The notes below the pieces were generated by a model that ran no database searches, was not told the DNA's origin, and was given only the letters and a program-made list of their open reading frames with translations. Of a DNA stretch of 64,000 nucleotides, positions 34,930-47,400 are shown one piece after another. The DNA is taken from contig JAXGGA010002252.1 in NCBI GenBank assembly GCA_038373865.1, positions 62,001 to 126,000 of the forward strand, given 5' to 3'. Position 1 is the first letter of the stretch, and each line of letters begins with the position of its first letter. The position numbers were made by a program, and so were the translations under genes. Source of the DNA: Uloborus plumipes (Eukaryota > Arthropoda > Arachnida > Araneae > Uloboridae).

Positions 34930-35268
34930 ATTGTTTACTATTTAAGAAAATTCTGTTGCCATCGTTTCGCTAAAGACATCAGCAAAAAAGGATAAATTTT
35001 AGTTAAAAAAAATCAGTATATAAAGTATTTGAAAGAGAAATAGACGTAACAGGATGTTAAAACTAAAAATTAAAAACAAAACGGAATTGCAGAAAAGGGA
35101 AAAATTGGATTTAGAACGATTCAGAAACTTCAGAAATCTGTCATGTACGGAAACTGTGAACTTCACTGTCCTGAATTTCCACAAAAATAAACGTTCTGCG
35201 CATGAAAGAGCGCAGAATTTTATTGTAACATCAAAACAACAATATTTACAATAGCACTGACTACCAAA
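34930..35268. promoter_or_regulatory. Shared upstream region of divergent DHX8 and SLC38A9
   Basis: 339 bases separate the two start codons, so both promoters or 5' UTRs must lie here or overlap, unless upstream non-coding exons exist. A TATATAAAG word is at 35017-35025 on the plus strand. A perfect 8-bp inverted repeat TTCTGCGC/GCGCAGAA is at 35194-35217, with a TGCGCATG core like half an NRF1 site. Transcription starts cannot be read from sequence alone. Confidence 0.55.
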
Positions 35269-35417
35269 ATGGAACCAAATGAAAATACTCCCTTGTTGCA
35301 AATTGATGAAAACAATGACAACAAAGTAAATGAAAGTATCAACAGTAAATTAAATAACGAAGACGCGGAATCAAGTGATTCTAACAGCTGTACTGAGGGC
35401 ACCAAACGACGTTCTAG
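35269..35417 (+). CDS. SLC38A9: SLC38A9 exon 1 (start codon)
   Basis: Starts MEPNENTPLLQIDENN, an acidic cytosolic tail with a dileucine motif at residues 5-10. Ends TKRRS plus AG before GTATAAG. Poorly conserved in sequence, but phase, position and the next exon support it. Confidence 0.82.
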
Positions 35418-38400
35418 GTATAAGCTCTTTTACCGTTTTTGTTGGAAGAGCAAGAAAAATCTAGTTTTCTTTCTTTCTTTTTTTTTTGTTACTATGTAGT
35501 TATTTTATTTAATTTTCGATATTGGGAAACTGAACAAATACTGAGGGTTTTTTTTATTATAACAAATATTTATTTGGATTTTATGACAGAAGAGAAAAAA
35601 ATAATTGAACGAAATAAATTTGTTAAATTCTGCCTTAAAACATGCCGTAGTTCAACTGAAATTTTGTACCAGTGTTTTAGGAAATCTGAAACTTGTACAA
35701 TTATTCTGAGAACAATTATTTGTACAACATCCTATCTATATCTAATACTCCATAAAAATCCGTATATTAGTTTATATTATAAATCATATATATTATAAAA
35801 TCAAATATTGTTAAAAGAGAAATTAAATTTTTTTTTTGTTCCTGAACTTCAAAAATGATAATTCTTTACTTCTAATCAAATCTGTATCTGCTAATTAGGT
35901 TATGATCCAGACTTGTAGGGGCGGTTTTTTTTACCGTCCTAAAAAATAAAAGAAACGGTTTTCATCCACAAACTAAGCATTCTTCGTGTTTTTCAAGGAT
36001 TTTTTTTTTTAATTTTTAAATTATGTTATTGAAAATTGCTATGCATATTAACACATAGTGTTTATTAATTTTATTCTTGACAAGGTTCCAGCACCAGCTA
36101 TCATTTACTATGGTCAAATGATAGTTACCAGACCTGACAATTTTAATTAACAAAAATGAAGGTAAAATAACAGGTTTCAAATCTCAGATTTATAATCACT
36201 GCATGCACACAAGTACTTTGTACTTTATTTGTTTCTTAATGTGTTAAAACTCAAGTAAGCCATTGATAATGCATAATAATTGTACTTACTACATGCTGAG
36301 TAGAATGATACCAGGGCTGCCCAATTAGGGGTGGAAGGGGGGGTGCAACATGGCACAGACTGTCATTGTCATTTTTAGAGGACTTGTAACGTGTATTTTC
36401 CTTTTTTTAGAAAGCTTTGAAGGGTTGAATGTTTGAAAAAGGATGTTATTGCTCTTGGTAAGGAAGGCCCTCCTGCAAATATACAAAGATTTTTTAAAAT
36501 GTCTGGCCTAATATAAACGTATGATATTTATTTGAACGTCTTACACATAAGAAATATAATCACTAAAACGTAATTTTCAAATGTAATCAATTTTGTCCCT
36601 AAAAAATCATATTATTTTGCAATAGGAAGTGTATATAGCATATAACACTGCATATCTGTTTAGTTAAAAGAAGAAAGTTGTATACACATTTAATCTGCTA
36701 AAGTGGCATCTAATTTGTTCATTTTGATGCCTATATACTTAAACTAGGCTCCTAGTACATTCAAATTATAATTTAAACACTGCCGAGAAATAATGATAAG
36801 CATTTACATTATACAAGTTTTTTGGTTTCTTTCTTTAAGTTTATTTGGGTTTTTGCTTCTAGGATTTCTTATTTAGATTTTAAACTTTAATGTTTCCAAC
36901 TAAATTTTAAATATTCTAATAAAATGCTTGATTATTAAATTTTGTTGGTGCATTTAGAGTAAACTAAAAAAAGATCTTTCAATTTTTTTCCCTTTTATAG
37001 TGAAAGAATGTTTAGTTGAAACCTGTTTTGTTGTTGCTTTCACTTGCTCTTTTCGATGAAAATTTTGTTCTAATCGTCTCCTTTATATTGCTTGCATTAA
37101 GGATCAAAATTTTTTTTCTATGTTACTTACAATGTGAAATCACTCATTAAAGATTTCTGAATAATACATCTTGTGCAGAAATCGTAGTAACATTATGAAG
37201 GCCCCAAAATTTTTTTTTGTGTGAAATTTATTGTAGTATGTTTATATTGATGTATGATTGCAGTATTTGTTGATTAGAAATGTTTCTTTTTTGTTTAAGA
37301 TTCTGTCTTAAAAAAATCCATAATGAAAATGTTTTGTTGAATATATTTTAGACTCCCTTTCCATTATCCACCTGCCCATAAAAACGCCCGTGTACGTCGA
37401 GAAGCCGGTTCGCAAGGAATTGCAACATATCATCGGTACAGATATTACAACAAATTAGCAGACCCATCTATAGACACTCTGGTAATTATAATTTTGTGTT
37501 ATTCTCTGTACATGTATTTTAATCGGAAAAAAAATTAGAAGTTATATAATATTTTATCATAAGTACAGTAAATGCCTAACTAAACAATCACATACATACG
37601 GGTCATTCCATGTCAAGTGATCCAACGTTTTTTACCTTACATTTTTGTATTTCTTTCACATTTGGCTCATCAATTGTAACCCTTGAGGTAATCAAAAGTC
37701 TCAATTTTTGGATTTTTATCTCTATTATTTTTTCATTTATGAGACTTTGAACTTTGGAAAAACCCTCGTTTTTCCATGGATAAGTGTACATAAAAAGGAC
37801 CATAACTCGGCACCAAATATAGATAGAACAATTTGGTAAATGGCATTTTAAAGTACGTTAGTTGCCGCTTAATCGGATATGCAACATGACTAATTTGATA
37901 AAAATTTTCTTTTTCAAAAAATGAAATTTAAATTTCAAATTTAAATTTCTCGAAAAACATATAATGAATTTTTTTGAAAAAATTCTCAAAAATTCTTGTG
38001 TATTTCATCTATGTTTGTACAAATTTTTAGATTGGGATCTCAATGGGATCATATTTTTTTAAATTTTTGAATAAAACTGTATAGGAAAAAAATGATATTT
38101 TTTAGATTCTATTTATTTAAATACTAAGTTCTCTTGCTTGTGATGGTCTAAAAAGTAGTGAACAAACATGAATATGTTTAAAGTGAGCTAGCATGAGCTT
38201 ATAGATTTGTCAGGTTCACCCCCCTCCCCCTTCCTCCCCGCACAACCACTCTTTTTTAATTCAAAACTGTTCAAAATGTTTAAAAAAAAAAACTCTTTGA
38301 TACAAAATGAATACTAAACTTTTTTAAAGTTGGTAAATGAGTTTCCTTATAACTAGACGAAGTATCCCCCTCCTCCACCCAAATATACCATTAACGCTGT

Positions 38401-41400
38401 ACTATTATGACGTCTAACCTGGGGATTGAATTGACTATTATTTTTACTCTAGGTAAGTGAGCTAGCATTAACTTGTAGATTGGTCAGCTCCCCCTCCCTT
38501 CCTTCCTGACCCAACCATTTTCCCCCCAAACTGTTTAAAATGCTAAAAAAAAGCTTCTTTGATACAAAATGAACAGTAAACTTGTTTAAAGTTGATAAAT
38601 GGGCTTCCTTATAACAAGGCAAAGTACAACCCTTCCCCCACCCAAATATACCATTAACGCTATACTAATATGACGTCTCACCTGGGGATTGATTTGAGGA
38701 TTATTTTCCCCCTAGGTATATATTGTTTTTCAGACGAAGTGTTTCGTTTTCAATCCGAACTTCACAAAGTGTACTTCCATTCAAAATCTGAATTTAAACT
38801 TATGGTTCATTTCATCCCCTCCCCCAGCACCAATCTTCAATTTTGAAGGGAGGGAATAAATGGGTCGCCCCAAGATCATAGCAAACAGCAAAATAGCACT
38901 GTTTCCCCTTGTTCTCATAATGTTTTCCCATTATTTTTACACAAAACTGAAAAGAAATTAAAGTGTCACGTTATATGTCAGTCCCCATCACTGCCTTTCC
39001 TTTCTCTTATTGGACAAAGCTCATGAGCTAATAGGAAAGAGTAACAAACAGAACAAACTGAAACACTACCAGACATCAGTAGAGACTAAGGCTTTGAAAT
39101 GGGGCTAGGCGGGATGATAAAAAAAATAAAAGTTTGGAGTGGAAAGGTAGGGTAAGGGGGGGGGGAGCAATCTGTAAAGAAGTTAAACAACATGTGAGGT
39201 TGTGCTCAAAAAAGCAGTGTTTGTTAATATATATATATATATAGATATATCTTGCTGCATTACTTTCCTTTACAACAAAATGAAAAAGAACACAAACGAT
39301 TAAAAAAATTAAATAACAGCTGCACACTAGATAATGTGGAAAGATAGTTATGGGGACACAGACATATGATCTGATATTTTGATTTATTTTCAGTTTTGTG
39401 CGAAAAGAATAGAAAAAACGATGAGAACAAGGCGAAACAGTGCTATTTTGCTGTTTGCTATGATATTGGGGCGACCCATTTATTTCCTCCCTTCAAAATT
39501 GAAGATTGGTGCTGGAGTAGAAGATGAAATGAATCATAAAGTTAAATTTCAGATATTGAATGGAAGTACACTTTGAAGTTCGGATCGAAAAGAAACACTT
39601 CGTCTGAAAAACAATATATATACCTAGGTTTGAAAATAATCCTCAACTCATTCCCCAAGTGAGATGTCATATTAGTATAGTGTGAATGGTATATTTGGGT
39701 GGGGAGGGGGATACTTCGTCTAGTTGTAAGGAAACCCATTTCCCCACTTTAAATAAATTTACTATTCATTTTGCATCAAAGAGTTTTGCATCAAAGTGTT
39801 ACATTTTGAACAGTTTTGAATTAAAAAAGAGTGGTTGTGCGGGGAAGAAAGGGGTAGGGGGTGAACCTGACAAATCTATAAGCTCATGCCAGCTCACTTT
39901 AAACATATTCATGTTTGTTTACTACTTTTTAGACCGTCACGAGCAAGAGAACTTAGTATTTAAATAAATAGAATCTAAAAAATATCATTTTTTTCCTATA
40001 CAATTTTATTCAAAAATTCAAAAAAATATGATCCCATTGAGATCCCAATCTAAAAATTTGTGCAAACATAGATGAAATACACAAGAATTTTTGAGAATTT
40101 TTTCAAAAAAATTAATTACAGTCGAACCTCCATATATCGAAGTAGCAAATTGTCGGAAAAAAATTCGATATATAGAAATTTCGATATATAGAAAGGACCT
40201 CAGTTTTTTGAAAATTACTCCGGAAACATTGAAATTAAAGCAAAATTTCACACATGAAACTCCATTACTAATATATATGCTAATCATATTTGATGAAAGT
40301 TAAGAATTAAAATGAACTAATATGACAAATTTAATGACATATTATACAATCCACTTATTGAACAACAGTAAGGCATTTTCTTTTTGACATTGTAAATCGA
40401 GAGGGAAAACAAAATCAAATTGAATTGGCACCGCACTAGTTAAAACAATTTTCTCTGAAACTAATCATGGAGAGAGAGGAATCACCACCAAACAAAAGGG
40501 GTAGATAGAAACTGGTTTTGCTACAGGACAGGTTGCATCCAAAATTCGAAAACGACGGGGGAGGGGATAATCCGGGAATTCCAGAATGGATAAACAACGT
40601 GTTTGTCCACTCCAGGGGGGTCCACACTTTATCTACAGCTGACAGTGGGGTTTGCAGTGACCTTTTCTGACCTTCCCTTTTCTCCTGACTTTCATCTTTC
40701 GTGAGGTAAAATGTCTAAAAGCAGAATAAAATCTCCAATTACGCTTCCAAAAAAATTCGATACATGGAGATTTTTTCGATATATAGAAACAGTTTTTCTA
40801 TGTAATGAACATGTGAATTTGCTAGAAGTTCGATATATGGAAAATTTCGATATATGGAGGTTCGATATATGGAGGTTCGACTGTATATGTTTTTCGAGAA
40901 ATTTAAATTTGAAATTTAAATTTCATTTTTTTAAAAAGAAAATTTTTATCAAATTAGTCATGTTGCATATCCGATTAAGCGGCAACTAACGTACTTTAAA
41001 ATGCCATTTACCAAATCGTTCTATCTATATTTGGTGCCGAGTTATGGTCCCTTTTATGTACCCTTATCCATGGAAAAACGAGGGTTTTTCCAAAGTTCAA
41101 AGTCTCATAAATGAAAAAATAATAGAGATAAAAATCCAAATATTGAGACTTTTGATTACCTCAAGGGGTACAATTGATGAGCCAAATGTGAAAGAAATAC
41201 AAAAATGTAAGGTAAAATTTTTCTCAGATTTTGGATCACTTGACGTGGAATGACCCATACACACTCATTCCAAAGTGACCTAACCTGTATGTACCACTAC
41301 ACATAGTTTAAACATTGGATAGGAGAACATGGGGCCTGAGAGGCCCCCTGTTTTTTTTATTCAGACCAGGAGCTGAGAACCCCTGGTCTAGCACCCCATA

Positions 41401-44400
41401 TATATTGATTTGAAACAGGAACTTAGAGACTTTTTGACCATAACATATTTAACGTATCCCAGTCACCATTAGTGAACATAAAGGATCTTCGACCGGCTGG
41501 GATTGAACTGAGGACCCTTCTATTTCTAATCCGATGCCTCACTAATTGGACCACTACGGCACCTGAAAATTATACGCAGAATGAGGGTTGACGACATCTA
41601 TTTTTCTAATTTCAATAAGATTTTGTCTTAAAAATTACAAGATCACAAGCAACTCACAAATGAAATAAGGAAAAAATTTCTACATTTGTACTACATATTA
41701 TTTTCTATTTCATTGTATAATGAATAATTTTTTTCAAGTTCTGTTTTCTTTAATTTCTTTACAATTTTATATTTACATTTATTGTAATAAATATTAAAAC
41801 TGAAAATATATGCAATCATTTTATTTATTCATTCATTTAGATTTTATTTTGTGTTTGTGTATGCATTGCTCCTGCATTAAAAATAACCCTTTGTAAAAAT
41901 CTACTTTCGTTAAACAAAAATCTCCACCATCAACTCCAGTCTATCTGGCCTACGATGGTGGTCGAAAGCTAGGTTGTGTAGCAGAAAATCTAAATAAACC
42001 GGATTTTTATAAGTGTTTACCTACTCATCTCTACAAATTTTGAAAAAATTAAATTAAAAATATTTTACCAGAAATATAGTTTGGAAAATAACTTATAGTT
42101 TTTAATAGTTACAATACAAATTAATTTACTGTATTATCCGTTTGTCATCACACATCGCCAGTGAGAAAAATTGAGCTACATATAGGATATAAAAGTTTTT
42201 ATGTATTTGAAAAAGAATTTCCTCAATGATTTCGTGCATCAAACTCATTTCAAAAATTATTTATTTAGAATAATGATATACTCTGCAACTGGGTATTTTT
42301 TGGTATGTCATTTTAAAATTTCTTTTACTTTGAAAGAAAGGTAAATAATAAAGTAAAAAAAAAAACTCTTGTAATAGACTCTTGTAATACACTTTATCAA
42401 AAACCATGTAAGCCTTTTCAAGTTTTTTGCACATTATTCTGGTGTACAGTGCTATAAAATCTACTCTGAAATGAGCTAAAAACCAGCATTTTTAAAATAA
42501 ATTTTCTAAATTGAGCCAAGCCTTCCGGGACCCCTCATTGACCAGGGAATATCCTCCCCCTTCCAGATTTCCTACATTGTTGCACCCCTAGAATTCACAG
42601 CTTAAATCTGCCTATGACTCATTTCCGGCTCGACCATGGTATTCAAGTGACGTGTTGCTGTTATATATTTCAATATAAATTTAATTTATACAGTGTATAC
42701 AATTTCAAAATATCAAAGTGAAACATAATCTCATTTGTTAAAAAATGAAAAAAAATCTTTTTCTGTTTTTAAAAATTTAAATTACTTAAGTCTACACGCC
42801 ATTTGGATTGATAAAAATGGCATATTTACTGTGAGAGATTCTCATTTTAGTAACTGTATTGTCCTATGCTAAGCTCAAGTGTGAGACAAAAAGTACACGG
42901 TAGCTTCTAACATTCCTCATTTTCTTACTAGGTCGGCTCGTATGGGTGGCAGTGTGGGGGGGGGGATGAATTTTATTTCGCCCTTCCCTTTCAAACTCAG
43001 AAAATTTCCTTCTTTGTCTGCAGAAAAGGACTAAAACTAGCCACATCTTGCTATACCTATCTTATTTAGTTCACATTATAGCTTTCTATTGACAGACATA
43101 AGGAATTTAAATTTACCCCTTAAAATGATATAATATTCAAAGTGATGTTTTTATTGAAATAAGAAAGTTGGAAAGTAAAAATTATTTAAATTCTAGAGTA
43201 TCCCTGATCATGTTGTTCCAGAAACTTTTTTCTTCCCATTTGCTCCTATCATCAAACCTTCTGGGAAGCAAAATAGTGTCATCACTATGTAAGTTATTTT
43301 CATCTCTTGCATCTAAAAGCTAAGAACTTAAACTTATCTTTTTTCTAATTGTTAAATAAAATGCAGCATATATTTGTTATTTGTATTTATTTTACCTACT
43401 TTTGTGTTATGTTCAGTATTTAAAGAATTTCAATTTATTCCTTCTTATTTTTACTATTTTCTTTTTATTTAATGTAAAATGTATCTTATCTTTACAATAT
43501 CTGCATATCAGGTCAAAACGTAAACTTAATATCTAAGTAACATTTAAAAGAGCCTGTTTATTATTATTTTATTTCTTTCGAGTGTGTCACTGATTAGCCT
43601 TGAGATAAAATTTGGAGAAAAGCAAGATTAAAAATGAGATTTAGAAATGTATCAAGATAATGTATGTTGTAATCTCTGGAACTGTCAAGTTTCACTTTTT
43701 TTTATTGATGGATGAGAGTGCCCTACTTTTAACTACATTTGAGGCTTTGTTTTCCAGATTTTACTTTTATCACAGTTCTAATTGATTTCACCACTCTTTT
43801 TTTTTTGTATTGCATAAAAGTTTATGCATTTCATCTACTAAAAAAAATTATGTGTAGTATGCGCAACAAAAGGGATATTTGCATTATTTGATATTATACA
43901 TTTCCACAAAATGTTTCTGAGTATTTATTTTTGTACATTTTGAATTTTTTTCCGCTCTTTCTTTCTTTAAAGATTTTCAATTTGGAACACCATGATGGGT
44001 TCTTCCTTACTTAGTATACCTTGGGCTATTCAGCAGGTAATTTTTATTTGTATTTTAACTAATATAAATAAATTTATATCAATATTTATCATTAGTAAAT
44101 TGGTGTTTCAGTATTTGAAAATTTACAAACTTTCCCATGAAATCTATATACATAAAAGACTACTTTTGAAAATGTATGTCCGGGGTAATCTTCCAAACTA
44201 CTTTAACCATTTTTTCACCGTAGATAGCTACAGTAACAGGGAGCAGGATAAGCTATAATTTATTTCTAAAAAGCTTAGTTTTAAAAAGTTATTATGGAAA
44301 ACAGTTAATTTTATGTCATTTCCCCATTAAATGATTAAATTTTCAACCCATTGTTGCAAAAATTTGGTGCCATGCAGCAACAATATTGATTGTAATCATA

Positions 44401-47400
44401 TTGAAAATTTTGAACCAAGGCTTCTCTGGAGTAAGTATGGAATTTATTGCCTTCTAAGGATTTTTATATTTATCTGAGCCAACAATCGCTAACGGGTGAA
44501 ATAAAAAAAAAATTGATTTTGGCAACAGTTAGAGAACATAAAATGTTTATAGTCAAAAAATTTCCAGGTAAGGTACATAAGATGTTTTCACCAATGTAGT
44601 CATAAGGATATAAACTAATGATGAGACTTATTTTACGTGTAATGTTTGGAAATACTTGACTCCAGTGCGATTGATATTGTAAATATATAATTATTTTAAT
44701 TTACAGGGTGCGGCAGAAAAACTTGCTGACTTTAATTGGATGCTAATTAGCAAGTAGTGGCCAGAAAGGAGTGGGAAGAGTCTCATTTTAAAGAGAAAGT
44801 CCTGAAGTTTTGTTATCTTATAGTTTAGTTGTCGCCATGCGTTGGACAAAGGAGCAACGAGCGTTCGCCGCCGAATCTTACTTTTCAAATAGTCTTTCGG
44901 TGGTCGCCACTCGACGTGCCTTCCGAACTCGGTTCAAAATTCAGCCTGTAGTTCCCATTCCTGGCTGGGAATCGACTATTTTGTGGGTGAAAACATTCAG
45001 GGAAAGTGGGAGTGTGGCAAAAAGAGGCTTAGGAGGTCAACGGATTTCCAGAACCCTGGAAAACGTCGAAAAAGTGAGGGAGTCGTTTTTACGCTCTCCC
45101 AGGTGTTTGGCGCGTAAACACGCTGCTGCTTTGGGGATTTTTGATTGGACACTGAGACAAATTCTTCACAACGAACTCCAGTTTCATCCCTACAAACTTG
45201 CTGTGGTTCACCAGTTGAGTAATAACGTCTCCTTGAAAGGTGACGTACCGCGGCCGGCCCGCTCCCCCGATTTAAAACGCAGTGACTATTTTTTATGGAG
45301 GTATCTCAAACCGATCGTTTACAACGACAAGCCCCGGAACCTGCAACGCCTGAAGAACAACATCTGGCTTGCTATCACCAACATCCCAGTCGATATGCTC
45401 GAAAGAGTGCAACAAAACTTCAAATCTAGGGTAGATGAGTGCATCATTAACAGGGGCCGCCATTCTTCCCGATGTAGTTTTTAAATCTAACTAATATAAA
45501 AATTCAGAATGGGTACCATATCTTATAAAAAGTAGTAAACTGATACATGAAGTACTTTTCCCTTAGTTGACTTTTCAAGTCTGCAAGTTTCTCCGCCGCA
45601 CCCTGTACCAAGCTTATAACATTTCCGATTTACCTAAACATTATTTGTAGCTTGCATTTGTATTTAAGGTGTGTAATATAGTTTTTTAGTTCGTCCAGAC
45701 AGAAAAAATTGCCATTGTTTACAGAAGTAGCCATTGTGTATACAGATATACACTTTCATGTTGAAAAATTCATGAACGAGTGTCACTAAAACACCATACC
45801 CAGCAGAAACCCGGGCAGAGCCGGGTACCCGGCTAGTATGTATATATAAACAAAACACACACCGGGCAGAGTCTAACAAAAACTAAAAGCTTAAAAGGTA
45901 GGAAGAATTTTTTGGGCACTTCATGACTTTTTTTTTTTTTTGAGATTGTCCATGCAGTACTATATGCAGTTATTTTGCATACATGCAGCTGAAGGTTTGA
46001 ATTTAAAGGGGGGGGGGAGATCAGATTAATTAAACTTTAAAAAAAAAAAAAAAAGAATCAACAACTCCATCCAGACAAGTGCTTACCTTGTAGTATTTAA
46101 ACTATACATTTTTTCTGAAGTCTCACACAATGAAAAAATATTTGGTCTGAGACATGAAAAAATATTTGGTCTGAGACATGAAAAAATATTTGGTCTAAGA
46201 CATGAAAAGAATGTTTCTTGTTCAATTTAAAATGCTTTAAAAGATATAAACACAATTACAGCTGTATATAAATAGACACCTTTTTTTGTATCAACAACTT
46301 TTTCAATGTAATCGAAGACTAAATGACTAAATTCTTCAATTTTTAATTAAATTTTGAAAGACTCATTTTGTTTTCTTTTAATTCAGGATTACACATACCT
46401 CGGCCATAATATGTTGTTCAAAAGCAATTTAGAAAAAGCCAATCTGGAAAAATCAAGATTTTTCAGTTTTATATAAAATATGAAACATACATAATACAAT
46501 TGAACTTCCTTAAAACAGATTACAAGGACCTTTAAAATCAGTCTGTTTTGCAGTAGTTTGTTTATCTTTCCTGAAGACACACATCATAAGACGAGAATCA
46601 AAAATATAGTTCATCTTTTCACTAAGTGTGTTCAAATTAAGGAGGTCCGACTGTAGTATTTTGAACTTTTATGTTGTGTATAGCATAAATTATAAAAATT
46701 AGGCTTGTATTTGTCTACATATTTATTTATATTTGTTGTTTTAATTTAAAGGCTGGTTTTGCTGGAGGCATGATTATTATGTTTGCTATGGGTAGTATCT
46801 GTTTCTACACTGCATATAGAATTGTCAGTTTACGTAGCATTGCAGGTAACATGTTCACCTTAAAAGTTTAATTTTAAGTTACTTTTAATTATATGAGCCA
46901 TTCATTTTAAATGTCTGTCAAGTTCATTCTTGCAAAAAAATGATTATAATGGCAATTGTAGATAAAATGCAATGTTATTTTTGTTATCTGTAACTACACT
47001 GCTCGACATTGAAAATGCAACACCAAGAAGGAGTGGTCAGAAATTCATGCAAATTTTACCGTAGACGCACGTCACTGAGTTATGCAAATGATATGAAATG
47101 CGCAGCTCTCCGACGCACGTGAAGTAAGATATAAGAGAATGAAGTTGAAAAGTGGGCTATGTTCATGTTGGTTTTTCTGCCAGACTAATTATCGGAGAAA
47201 TTTGGTTTTTGTCTCGAAGGATACGTGTGATAGGAGGAAATGCCACGCCGTCCTCAACGAAGACACTTCCAGCATATAGACGACTTTACAAGGGGTATGG
47301 TGATCGGACTGAGAAGGGAGGTTGGTCCATACGTCAAATTGCAGCTGATACCCACATGGATGCAAGCACTGTGCATCGGCTGTGTCGGAGATGGTTGGAA

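Larger units (their letters stand above)
44143..45836 (+). mobile_element. Helitron family A, copy 3, carrying the same mariner
   Basis: Starts TCTATATACATAAAAGAC after A and ends GCCGGGTACCCGGCTAG before T. It is highly similar to copy 1 and holds the same deleted mariner at the same internal site. Confidence 0.87.

Noticed and set aside
35439..35798. 119-codon plus-strand frame after SLC38A9 exon 1
   Set aside because: It overlaps the exon 1 splice donor in another frame and shows no membrane or domain pattern of the family.
41490..41565. Functional tRNA-Ser gene
   Set aside because: Anticodon and acceptor stems do not pair properly; kept only as a SINE head.
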